From Pachydiplax longipennis (lineage: Eukaryota > Arthropoda > Insecta > Odonata > Libellulidae): 64,000 nucleotides of DNA. Shown here one piece after another: positions 29,501 to 38,830 of the stretch (positions are counted from its first letter, which is position 1; every line of letters begins with the position of its first letter). The stretch is taken from contig JAVFKF010000012.1 in NCBI GenBank assembly GCA_036926295.1, forward strand, positions 24,030,001-24,094,000, read 5' to 3'. The notes under the pieces were generated by a model. The model was not told the DNA's origin, searched no databases, and saw nothing but the letters and a program-made list of their open reading frames with translations. The position numbers were made by a program, and so were the translations under genes.

Positions 29501-32500
29501 TTGAAAATCCTGAATTCCTTTGTTATTGCTATTGATAAACAAAATGGCTGAGCTTATCTGTACCTAGTAAATGCAATTTTTTTAATATGATATATCTAAA
29601 ATATTCATTTTTGTCACAGTGGATCCTCCATCCCGCTCTCTTGTAGATGAGGCACGGGAAGTGGAGGAAGAAGAAGCAAGGCGATCCCTAAGTCCAGATT
29701 CCTATAAAGAAGATGACAATGGTGAAAATGAAATGGAGGGAGATGAAGAAAGAGATGATGAAGGAGCAGAAGAAGATAGAGCTAGTCATTCTCTTAGTCC
29801 TCATGTGCATCAAAACCCTTGGAATGGAGGAGGAACCCCATTCATTCCTGGAACCGAGATTCCAGGAAGACCCCTTAGCGCTCCTGTTTTTCCCAAGAGG
29901 GACAAGATGTTGAGAACTATTGTGAAGCCAGCTGGAAATATGCTGAGATTAAAATGTCCAACAGATGGTAAGAATATTTGATCATTTTTTTATGTTAATG
30001 GAAGAGATATTTGAAACCTAATATTCTGATTATTTTTGTAAAATTATAGACTTTTTGTTTAAAGACATTTTACTCATTTATCAATGGAAACCTAAAAAGC
30101 TACTTAGTGTTATCACTATTTGAGGTGTGTCATTGATTCAAACAGTAATGTTGAAAAACCTAACTTTGTGTTCCCATATTTTCATGAAGAATTTCTTTGG
30201 TGAGTCAGTAATAATTTTTTCTTGTTACATCAGGCAACCCATTACCTAATATTACATGGTATAAGAATCAGAAGCTTCCAAGTCGACAATTTGGAAACAT
30301 TCAGTCTAATCGTTGGTCTATAGTTCTTGAGGATCTGGTGAAAAGTGATTCTGGAAATTACACCTGTGTAGTGTGCAACAGTCAAGGATGCCTCAATTAC
30401 ACTTTCTATGTAGAGATCATAGGTGAGTTAAATATTTTTATTACTAGGAAGTCTACCTTTTTAATCATGCCCATAGACATTATTACATTATCAATAGTAG
30501 TGAATTTGGCTACTTTTTTGATTTAATACATTTACCTGATGAAATCATTATAAAGCTTCTCCAAAATGAGCTATTTAACATCTTTAGACCTATATGTTTA
30601 TCAACCTTTTACTTATAATGCGTTCCTTGGTCATTTGAAAGGAAATTATGAATTTATCTTACATGTTAACTCAAATTATGCATTTTCTTTCACAAGAGAA
30701 AAAATATATAGTATATGTATATTCTCTATTTGATGCTAATTTTGAGATCTTTCTTGAGAGTATATTTCTATTACCTTCACCATAATGAAGCCCTTGAATC
30801 AATACGATAGGTTTAATTAGTTATAAGCGATGGTCACAACTAATAAATCAAAATTCTGGGGTCTTAGATTAAGTTTCTGAAGCTAGTAAGTGAATGAGTT
30901 AATTTTCAGTGAAACACAAATAATGGACAACCTAGGCAAACTTATTAATTTAAGTATGAAGTGTATCTACTTTAAGAATTGAGAGTATTGCGTTGAAGTA
31001 TTCTATTCCAAGTTGAAAGCTATGCAAAGCTTTAAGACAGAGAAGTGGTCACTCATAGTAATAATAACACATCTGTGTCAAATTTTATGGAGTTTCTTGT
31101 TCTGATATATCAATTTCAAATTTAATTTTAAGAAAAAGCTCATTTGTATTTCTTAATAATTTCTCCATAGAGAGATTTCCTCATCAACCATATATAAAGG
31201 AAGGCTACCCTCACAATGTCACTGCAGTTATAGGTCATGATGTGACATTTGAGTGTCCTCAGATTTCAGATCTGGAACCTTATATCCAGTGGGTTAAAGT
31301 GCCATTTGGTTTAGATGGCTCAGGGTTGTGGGGAGAGACAGAAGCCCCTAATGGTACAATTGTTCAGGTTTGTCAGAGCCCTGTTATTATGGTGGTGGAG
31401 GTAAATTCATATCAATTCTTTAATGGTGGAGGGTTTTGTAATATACAAATCAGTGAAATAGCTTCTAATCTTTCACTTTGAATAAAATTATATGTTCATT
31501 TTCTAACTGATATTCTTCTGTCTGGGTGATTGGCTGTCTTTCAAAGAGAGGCTATGGCTTCCCAAAATAGATCTGAACCTATAAAAATTATCTTTCCATC
31601 ACTGTATATTTTTGTTCTCCAAGTAATGGCAAAATATCCATGTACATATTTACATAATTGTTAAATGTAAATACAATCAAATCAGGAGTTTGGTGAAGGG
31701 TGCTTAGTAGGTGATGGTCTCCTATATACTGCTTTATGTGTTTGCTTGTTTCCAAGCCTGTTTTTTTACTATAAAATTAATTTCAGATCAGGTGGTTTAG
31801 CTGAAGGAATTACTTTATGAACGTCCTTTTGTATGCAGTGATCATGAAATAATTTTTTATTTTATTTAATGGTGCTGGTTATAAATGGTGGTGGTTGAAT
31901 GTAAAATTTGTGTAAAATTGTAAACTTTTTTTATAGCTTTATTGTGAAATTTCATTTAGTTTCTTGAGCGGCTGAACATCATATTTGATATGAAGTAGAC
32001 TGAGACAATTACTATATGTTGTATAATATCCTCACATAATAGAACGACTGCATCATCGACCCATCTTCACGGAACCTCCAAAGAACCAGACAGTATTAGT
32101 GGGAGAAGTGGCAACATTCCACTGTGAAGTACTTTCAGACCTTCATCCTCATATAGAATGGTTAAAGTGGGAAAATACATCACAGTTTGATTTGCAGAAA
32201 GGCAATGATACAAATAGTACTCTTAAGGTAGCACCATTCCACAATTCCATCACGTTTGGGTTTTCATTGCAATGAAAAGCATGCTGAGTAAGAATTAGAA
32301 AAACACTTATAATAACACAATATTATCTCCATTGACAAAAAATATTTTGTGAAGATTGCTGTTTAAGTCACAAATTACTATTGTTTTCCTTGGCTGCATA
32401 AAGCAAATTACCTTTAAATATAATTAACTGCTAACAGTTATCTCCACTAATATAGCTGTAGTTGATTTATCACAAGAATTTATGACATTATTATTGATTT

Positions 32501-35500
32501 AATTTACAGATTTTGTTATAAACCTAAATTCATCTATACAAATATCTTTTACGAAGCAGAAACTTGTTTATTTTTAAGATTTTTTTATAAGTCCATCAAA
32601 AATAATTTTCAGTTTATAAAAATCGCAATCTTTTAAAACATCCAAATTGAATTATTTAGTATAAATATACCTTTGCTCTGCATATCAACTAATCTTCATA
32701 GATAATATAATATTTCCTGTTCAAAATTTTCCCTTACATAATTTTTACATGCTTTTCTCAAAAATTTTTCTAATCTTCTTTTTTAAGAAAAAGAATTTAG
32801 AACAGCCTTGAAATTTATTGTAAAATGTAAATAGTTGCCATCTTTGAAGAAAAAAGAAATTGATTAAATCAAATTAAGGTGACTAAGTACTTAAAATGCA
32901 AAAAGTGAACGTGGGACTATTTCCTCAATTGTATTTTAGGGACATACATTGATTAAAATAAAAATAATACCTGGGTATTTCATGCATTGGCTTGATAGTA
33001 TTTGTATGATATTTATTTTTTAGGCTCCAACTTTGAACGGAAGATATACACATCTATTTGCTTGATAAATGTATTCCAGATGAATAATTTTACTCAATGT
33101 TTTGTCTTATTTGCTTTGTTTGTGGAACACGCATGTATCTTATTAATATGTAGTCTTCATTAACCATTTAATTAGCAATGCATTTTCACATATTCCTGGA
33201 GTTTACTAACAAAATAATTTTCCTTCATGCATATTTGGGATATCTTTCTTCAGAGTGAGTACTTTTAATTGATGATTTATGCATGTATTTATGCTTGCAT
33301 ATTGAACAATATTTATTTTTAATATTTAAGATTCAAATAACTAATTATCAATTGAAAACTTGAATATAGAGAGAATTTAGAAAAAGCTATTCAATTTTAT
33401 TTCACAGTTAATTTGATTGTCGAACTTGAGTTTAAACCTTTGAAATTCCTCAAGTTTTAAAATTATCTTGTTCAAATGCATAAATTCAATCATTATGGAT
33501 CAAGAGAGACAGTTTTTGTGCTAAATTTGGGAATCTTCCAGAAATGTTAATAAATTTAATTATCTTTGTGATTTTACAGGCTGGAAATTTAGACAACACA
33601 AATCCAGAAGTGCTAGAAATACATAATGTCACATATGAAGATGAAGGATGGTATACTTGTATTGCTGGTAACAGTCTTGGAATATCATACAGCAGTGCAT
33701 ATTTGGATGTTGTTGACTGTAAGATGATTCTTTTAATCTTTATTTCTTGACATTCTATAAGAATAAACTAAAATAAAATGATTAATTATATGATCATACC
33801 TTCGCTTAGAATTTTTAAACCAATATAATGAATATATTAACCAAAAATAAGCCAAAATTAACTAACATTCTGATATCTTACTTTAAGTTAGAATTTTGTT
33901 GGTGTATTTTATCTATGCAGATCATGGTTTTGAAGAAAGATTAATTAGTGCATTCAAAACTGTATAATTATTGTTTATGTGAATATATGAACCAATAATA
34001 AAATTACTTCATCTAAAGCTAAATTTAAACCCATAATATAATGAAAGATTCATAACTCATTGTCAGTATTTTAATTGTTTTGGTTATTTGATTTCCAGCT
34101 ATTATGGAGCCAGGACCTATGTCTTTGCGGCCTCAACCAGTTCTAGTACACATATTGGCAATATCATTGTGTGTGATGGTGTTAATTGGATCACTTATTC
34201 TGATGAGCATTATACACAGATTGAAAAAGTAAGTTTTTCTTAGCCTAATGATATGAAAATACTGTCAATATGTATATGTTTATCTATACTTGTATTATTT
34301 TCATTGATATACATGATTTTAATCTTACTTTTAACATCTTTCTCCCTTTTAGAGAGAAGAAGAAAAAGGATATGGCTATAGAAACAGCAAGAGCTGCAGT
34401 TGTCACTCAATGGACTAAGAAAGTCATTGTAGAGAAACAGAATCTTTCAAATGCACACAATTCTACAGAACCACTGGTAGGTATTCAGCTCAATCACTTC
34501 TCTTAGCCTCTATCACAATTTTCAGAACATTAATGAATTGTCACATTATTAAGATATATTGGGAGAGAATTAATAAGTAGAATACTAGCAGAACTGAATA
34601 ACATTCTTGTTTATTATTTTGAAGTAATATTGCTTGGATCAAGGATTTTTGATCAATGATCGATTTTTCAAGTATTTCAATTAATAATAAGAAATCTTAT
34701 TATACTCTGGTTCACATGGTCTAAACTCATTATTGGTTTTGCTTGTTTTCAAGAGTGTTTTAAATTTAAAATTTCATTTGAAAAGTACTGGAATAAAATT
34801 CTACTGTAGAAGTAATAATAAAAATTAACAGTAAAAGTAATAATCTTCCCTTTACTTGACTAAGTTTTAAACAATAAAATTGATTTCATAATTTTCAGCT
34901 GATGCCTACTGTTAAAATTGAGAAGAAGAAGTGGGTTAATTCAACTGGAAATGGAATAATTGGTAATGATGGTAATGGAAGTGGTGGAATGAACAGCAGT
35001 AACATCATTGGTGGAGGTGGTGTTATATCCGAGTATGAGCTACCCTTGGACTCAGAATGGGAGTTCCCTCGTGAATTACTTCTGCTCGGGAAGACACTTG
35101 GAGAGGGAGCTTTTGGAAAGGTAGTACATGCAGAGGCCCAAGGAATAATTCGCCAAGGAGTAACAACTACTGTGGCAGTCAAGATGCTTAAAGGTAATAA
35201 TCCATAAAGAGAAGTGGAATAGTTAACTTATTAACTTTTGTCATATAAATCATTCAAAACCTTGTAAAAGTATCTTTCTTGTTTGTATTTCACATTCTCT
35301 TGACAAGTTATATATTGAATATATTGTCATTTATCTTGAGTATGAAATTTATACTATGGATAGTGCTCTCGGGTCTCTCGGGAAATTTATACTATTTGAT
35401 AAATAAAATATTTTCCACTCATAATTTAAGTTAAGTAGAGGAAAAGAAGTAACTTTTACTTCTCAAATTGCCTTGAAAATCGCATTTTCAATCAAGCAAT

Positions 35501-37786
35501 ATCCATCTATTTTCTTGCATAATTGATATTCATCCATCTCCTCTAGAACATATTATATCTTAGTAGATATGCCAATCAGATTTGCATTCTCTCACAATTT
35601 GCACTAGTTGGAATAATTTTCTTCTAGGATATAGACTAATTTAAAAAAATTATTTTCCAGAGGGCCATACAGATTCTGAAATGATGGACTTGGTATCTGA
35701 GATGGAGATGATGAAAATGATTGGAAAGCATGTGAACATTATCAATTTACTTGGGGCCTGTTCTCAAGATGGACCATTGTTTGTCATAGTTGAGTATGCT
35801 CCTCATGGAAATTTGCGTGATTTCCTGCGCCAGCATAGACCATCTTCAGGTTATGAGGAACCAGCAGGCCTGGCTGGAAAGGGAATCAGAGGAATAAGGG
35901 AGATAGATGGAGATGGCCCAGTTGAACGCAAAACCTTAACACAGAAGGACCTGGTTTCTTTTGCCTATCAAGTAGCCCGTGGAATGGAATACCTTGCTTC
36001 AAGAAGGGTAAGAAGCATTTGTCATTTATATGAAAATAACTTCATGTTTTCTTCCATTGATGAAATAACCATAGTAAGGAATAATCTGTTAACGTATTTC
36101 ATGATGGAAACTTGGGAGAATTATCCTCTGATTAAGAATTTTGCTTCAAATTGCTTAATTCAAACAATAATTCATATTACAATATAATTTATTATAAAAA
36201 TTTAATGATGTGCATTAATGGAAAATATCTTTTCAATTTCTGTTTATTTTAGTGCATTCATCGAGACTTAGCAGCAAGGAATGTTTTAGTGAGTGATGAC
36301 TACGTTCTGAAAATAGCTGACTTTGGACTTGCAAGAGACATTCATTGCCACGATTACTACAGGAAAACAACAGATGGTAGACTCCCAGTAAAATGGATGG
36401 CACCAGAAGCTCTCTTCCATCGAGTTTATACAACACAATCTGATGTGTAAGTATATGGAATATAACTGAGATTGTTTGATTTTTATTCATATAGAATACA
36501 TAATATCGAATAGATGACAAGATGTATTTGCTAAGAAGATAATGTATAATCAACACAATGCATTAATAAAAACAAGGCCAATAAATTATATCTGATATGT
36601 GCATTTCATATACTCCACATTGTTTTGATGATAGTCCAGAAGATAGTTTTGGCAGTTTGTTGAAAATTTGGATTCTTTTTAAATGTTTGGTGGTCTAGAA
36701 AGCAATCTATAAGAGATAGAAATAAAGTTAGCAGAAGATTAATGTATTTTTCTTTTATGTAAATATTGTCACATTGCTAGAATTTTCATGTTGAAATGGA
36801 AAACCTTGAATTGTTCATGAAAAGAAAGATATTTTTATTAATTCTTGTAAGATGTATGAAATGATCACCTTAAAAATCATTACCATCTTGCTAATTTCCT
36901 GGTTTAAAAAATTTAATATGAATGAATTTCTTCTATTGAAGCTGGTCCTATGGAATACTTCTGTGGGAAATAATGACCCTGGGTGGCACGCCGTACCCCT
37001 CTGTGCCAAGTGTAGAGAAGCTATTCCAACTTCTAAGAAGTGGTCACAGAATGGAGAAGCCATCCTGTTGCTCTCTAGAAATGTAAGTTTTATTATCAAT
37101 TTCATCACTTAGTACTCTCTATTTTTTTTATATAATCAGTTTTCAAACATGATATAACTAAATCAATTCAGTTAAATAATTTAAAGCATATATTGGAATG
37201 CTCAAATATTATAAATAAATTCAAAATGTATCATGAGATATAAATTTGTATCAGGATAAATGTGAATTACAAAGAAAACAGCAATTAAAAATATCCTACA
37301 TAATGATGAATGATTCTGTTCTTTACTATAGATACATGCTGATGAGGGAGTGTTGGAGCTATCAACCAAATGAGAGACCAATGTTTAGTGAACTGGTGGA
37401 AGATCTTGATCGAATATTGACCATTACAGCAAATGAGGTAAGCAAATATTCATGTTATTACATGATAGTTATGATTTACCTTGGGAGTTATCAACATTTA
37501 ATTATTCTCTCTGCAATAACAATCTCTGCATTTGTACCTTTTATGATATTAACAAACAGCAATCAACAAAACAATCAAAAGAATGCAGGTGGTTATTTTT
37601 ATCATTAATTGATGGATGATTAAAAAGCAGATGTATCTATTTGGTCAGTCTCTAATAATTTTGTCTTGATTTTAGGAGTACTTGGATCTGGGATTGCCTC
37701 AATTGGATACACCTCCATCTAGCCAGGAATCATCTGTATGTGGTGATGAAGGCCCCTTCCCTTATCTACTTCAAGCAACTGTGTAA
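14536..37786 (+). CDS. FGFR: Fibroblast growth factor receptor (receptor tyrosine kinase), whole gene
   Basis: Joined exons: 14536-14578, 27621-27777, 28303-28735, 28999-29164, 29620-29967, 30234-30422, one of 31171-31400 or 32043-32227, 33580-33718, 34099-34228, 34353-34476, 34899-35193, 35661-36007, 36253-36446, 36942-37082, 37332-37437, 37676-37786. Every junction is GT-AG and keeps frame; the isoform using 32043-32227 is 1,035 residues. Domains for that isoform: signal peptide 1-14, Ig1 (C33-C83), Ig2 (C160-C246), acid box about 276-319, Ig3 (C379-C427), Ig4 (C473-C534), transmembrane 568-592, kinase from about 700 to 990. Kinase landmarks are GEGAFGKV from 706, K733, alpha-C E750, HRDLAARN with D857, DFG at 875 and activation-loop YY at 887-888. 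The product should be a plasma-membrane receptor for FGF ligands signalling through the Ras/MAPK pathway. Drosophila has Heartless (2 Ig) and Breathless (5 Ig); four Ig domains match neither, so I do not choose between them. The kinase exons are certain; exon 1 is inferred. Confidence 0.93.
14579..27620 (+). other. Proposed FGFR intron 1 (13 kb)
   Basis: The intron starts gtgatt and ends ttttgacag. I see no coding exon inside it. It holds a strongly purine-rich stretch at about 20440-21530 that flips to pyrimidine-rich at about 21540-21740, and a cluster of TCGA/ATCGAT motifs near 18360-18440. CpG density is ordinary. Long first introns of receptor genes often hold enhancers, but nothing here proves one. 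Confidence 0.5.
27621..27777 (+). CDS. FGFR: FGFR exon 2: first part of Ig domain 1
   Basis: The acceptor is cttttgacag and the donor TG/gtaagt. It encodes ESGSKPITVEEDSKLKMRCS with the first Ig cysteine (C33) and then VQWYLNGRPL with the core tryptophan (W46). The last codon, TGG, is split across the junction with the next exon. The reading frame does not start with a credible ATG here, which is why an upstream signal-peptide exon is needed. Confidence 0.88.
28303..28735 (+). CDS. FGFR: FGFR exon 3: end of Ig1, linker and start of Ig2
   Basis: It begins W-LKIKNVKKSDRGRYSCR, the DxGxYxC signature that closes Ig1 (C83). A charged linker of about 50 residues follows, then the start of Ig2 with GAKAVLPC (C160) and TVTWIRR (W179). 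The donor is ATG/gtgagt in phase 0. This is the largest exon. It is still CpG-rich, in contrast to the downstream exons. Continuing into the intron reaches a stop at 28843, so the splice is required. Confidence 0.88.
28999..29164 (+). CDS. FGFR: FGFR exon 4: end of Ig domain 2
   Basis: The acceptor is ttctgcag and the donor CAAG/gtaaga. It encodes FLVLEKVSKSDEGLYTCIVV, the closing half of an Ig domain with C246. Ig2 is additional to the canonical three-Ig layout of vertebrate FGFRs and is consistent with expanded extracellular regions such as that of Breathless. Confidence 0.88.
29620..29967 (+). CDS. FGFR: FGFR exon 5: acid box and start of Ig3
   Basis: After DPPSRSLVDEAREVEEEEA the exon carries a long Asp/Glu-rich segment (residues about 276-319), the equivalent of the FGFR acid box, which in vertebrates modulates heparin and FGF binding. 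It ends with MLRLKCPTDG, containing the first cysteine of the next Ig domain (C379). The donor is GATG/gtaaga in phase 1. Confidence 0.92.
30234..30422 (+). CDS. FGFR: FGFR exon 6: rest of Ig3 (equivalent to vertebrate Ig domain II)
   Basis: It encodes GNPLPNITWYKNQKL, WSIVLEDLVKSDSGNYTC and CLNYTFYVEII, a very close match to FGFR Ig domain II, the heparin/FGF-binding domain. C379 and C427 form the expected disulfide. Two further cysteines (C430, C435) follow at once; they are unusual and could pair with each other. The donor is ATAG/gtgagt in phase 1. Confidence 0.95.
31171..31400 (+). CDS. FGFR: FGFR exon 7a: N-terminal half of Ig4, alternative A
   Basis: The acceptor ttctccatag in phase 1 gives ERFPHQPYIKEGYPHNVTAV, then GHDVTFECPQ and EPYIQWVKV. 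This is the FGFR Ig domain III N-terminal half with its cysteine and tryptophan. Two phase-0 donors are possible: GAG/gtaaat after 31400 or CAG/gtttgt after 31367. The shorter form ends APNGTIVQ and best matches the length of exon 7b; the longer adds VCQSPVIMVVE. Joined to exon 8 at 33580 it completes the domain. It cannot be spliced to exon 7b without a frameshift. Confidence 0.85.
32043..32227 (+). CDS. FGFR: FGFR exon 7b: N-terminal half of Ig4, alternative B
   Basis: The acceptor (tcctcacataatag) is in phase 1 like that of 7a, and the phase-0 donor is AAG/gtagca. It encodes ERLHHRPIFTEPPKNQTVLV, then GEVATFHCEVLSDLHPHIEW, homologous to 7a residue for residue around the cysteine and tryptophan but diverged elsewhere. 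Placing it after 7a shifts the frame and gives TAG after 18 codons, so it must replace 7a. Its potential N-glycosylation sites differ from those of 7a, including NQT near the start and NST near the end. Confidence 0.87.
32228..33579 (+). other. FGFR intron between exon 7b and exon 8
   Basis: This AT-rich intron of 1,352 bp has almost no CpG. No further copy of the Ig4 half-domain exon is visible in it. It ends with tgattttacag. Confidence 0.8.
33580..33718 (+). CDS. FGFR: FGFR exon 8: C-terminal half of Ig4
   Basis: It encodes AGNLDNTNPEVLEIHNVTYE, then DEGWYTCIAGNSLGISYSSA, a close match to the FGFR Ig III C-terminal half (vertebrate IIIb/IIIc exon position). Only one copy is present here, whereas vertebrates have two or three. 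The acceptor is phase 0 and the donor GACT/gtaaga is phase 1. Confidence 0.95.
34099..34228 (+). CDS. FGFR: FGFR exon 9: transmembrane helix
   Basis: It encodes a short stalk (MEPGPMSLRPQP) and a single hydrophobic segment, VLVHILAISLCVMVLIGSLI and LMSII (residues 568-592), followed by the basic stop-transfer residues HRLKK. The donor is TTGAAAAA/gtaagt in phase 2. Confidence 0.93.
34353..34476 (+). CDS. FGFR: FGFR exon 10: juxtamembrane segment
   Basis: It encodes a lysine-rich start (KEKKKKDMAIETARAAV) and then VTQWTKKVIVEKQNL, typical of arthropod FGFR juxtamembrane regions. I do not see the vertebrate FRS2-binding motif; Drosophila FGFRs use the adaptor Dof/Stumps instead. The donor is CTG/gtaggt in phase 0. 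Confidence 0.9.
34899..35193 (+). CDS. FGFR: FGFR exon 11: start of kinase domain, ATP-binding loop
   Basis: A Gly/Asn/Ser-rich linker (residues about 654-682) precedes LDSEWEFPRELLLLGKTLG, the standard entry to the FGFR kinase. The glycine loop GEGAFGKV starts at 706, and VAVKML holds the ATP-anchoring K733. The linker is longer and more repetitive than in vertebrate FGFRs. Confidence 0.97.
35661..36007 (+). CDS. FGFR: FGFR exon 12: kinase N-lobe, hinge and kinase insert
   Basis: It encodes MMDLVSEMEMMKMIGKHVNI with the alpha-C glutamate (E750), then NLLGACSQDGPLFVIVEYAP and GNLRDFLRQHRP. The kinase insert runs through a Gly/Arg-rich stretch (GLAGKGIRGIREIDGDGP) and is more than ten residues longer than in human FGFR1. 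The exon ends with DLVSFAYQVARGMEYLASRR and donor AGG/gtaaga. Confidence 0.97.
36253..36446 (+). CDS. FGFR: FGFR exon 13: catalytic and activation loops
   Basis: It encodes CIHRDLAARNVLVSDD with the catalytic base D857, then KIADFGLARDI with the metal-binding D875. DYYRKTTDGRLPVKWMAPEA follows, with the paired activation-loop tyrosines 887-888. All key residues are present, so the kinase should be active. The donor is GATGT/gtaagt in phase 2. Confidence 0.98.
36942..37082 (+). CDS. FGFR: FGFR exon 14: kinase C-lobe
   Basis: The acceptor attgaag joins GT to C, making SDVWSYGILLWEIMTLGGTP across the junction. YPSVPSVEKLFQLLRSGHRM and EKPSCCSLE follow. The donor is GAAAT/gtaagt. Confidence 0.96.
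37332..37437 (+). CDS. FGFR: FGFR exon 15: end of kinase C-lobe
   Basis: It encodes IYMLMRECWSYQPNERPMFS and ELVEDLDRILTITANE. This contains the conserved CW and RP residues of subdomain XI and the LVEDLDRI helix that is nearly invariant in FGFRs. The donor is GAG/gtaagc. Confidence 0.96.
37676..37786 (+). CDS. FGFR: FGFR exon 16: C-terminal tail and stop
   Basis: It opens EYLDLGLPQLDTPPSSQ. EYLDL is the motif around Tyr766 of human FGFR1, which binds PLC-gamma when phosphorylated; here it is Y1001. The tail ends PYLLQATV and stops with TAA at 37784-37786. Confidence 0.95.
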   Translation, partial: EYLDLGLPQLDTPPSSQESSVCGDEGPFPYLLQATV

Positions 37787-38824
37787 ACATTCAAAATCAG
37801 TTGAACATTGTGCTGTGCTCATGCATAAGTAAGAAACCAAAAACTGAAAAAGATTTTTCACTTAATTTATGTCAATGAAAATAGCCACTTTAAATAACCA
37901 AAAATTTTAAGGAACTAAAAAGTGAGGAAGTATTTATCAAGAACTGAAGAAAATTGTGCTCAAGTAGCAGAGTTTTAAGTACAAAGTAAGGACCTTCTAT
38001 GAGTGGGCCTTTGAGGTCAGAGGTGAACATCAGGGATGTTTCCTCAATTTGTGAGTTGTGAGCATTTGCTTTTGAGACTGAAATTAATCATACAAGCTTA
38101 GCAGCATGAAAAAAGTGGGAATCTTCTAAGCAGATAAGCAAATTGCGTGTGTTTTGTGTTATTGCTTGAACTGGAATTGAAACCAGAAGTAACACCTGCA
38201 TTTTGTAGAATTATTCCTTTCAAAGATGTCAAAAGTACATCATAGGGAATCCAAAGGTATTGTGAATAATAAGATTGTGTGACTTTTTCTCTGTTTTGGC
38301 TAGTCAGTGTACCTTGTTATAGGGTATGCCTGGATATTATCACATCACATGCCGATTGAAAAATATCTTCCACCGAAAAACTTAAGTGATCTACATTGGG
38401 GAGGATTGTCTCAATGTTCATGAATATCCATATCATGAATGAGAATGCTTGAAAGCATTTCTTTCACCTCAGTCGATATGTCGACCAGTGTACTGCATTT
38501 ATTACTTTTCCATCATCAGTAAATCTATCTAAGAAAATATTATATTTTCATGCTTGGTAAGATTCTGTAAATGTGTATATTTATGTAGTTTTTTCCATAT
38601 GTGTGACTGTAAGCAAAATGGTTGAATGAGCATTTATTGTACAGGCATTAAGTTATGTGTGTATGTAAGAAAAACTTATGAATGGTTCAACTTTGTAAAT
38701 TATATGAACTCCTCATGAGAAAGATCAATCAAAGGAATAATTTTAAAGTCAGTTTTTGTAACAGTTTTAATCAAAGAGTGTTATGGAAGTATTTTTTAAT
38801 GTTCACTTTTGACTTATTTGCTGC

Positions 38825-38830
38825 AATAAA
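38825..38830 (+). terminator. Candidate proximal polyadenylation signal of FGFR
   Basis: AATAAA lies about 1,040 bp after the stop codon, in the context ctgcaataaattcatcc. It is the first canonical hexamer I found downstream of the coding region. Confidence 0.45.

Noticed and set aside
37246..37331. Open frame running into exon 15 of FGFR from upstream
   Set aside because: The kinase sequence joins cleanly at 37332 after tactatag; the upstream part is intron that happens to be open.
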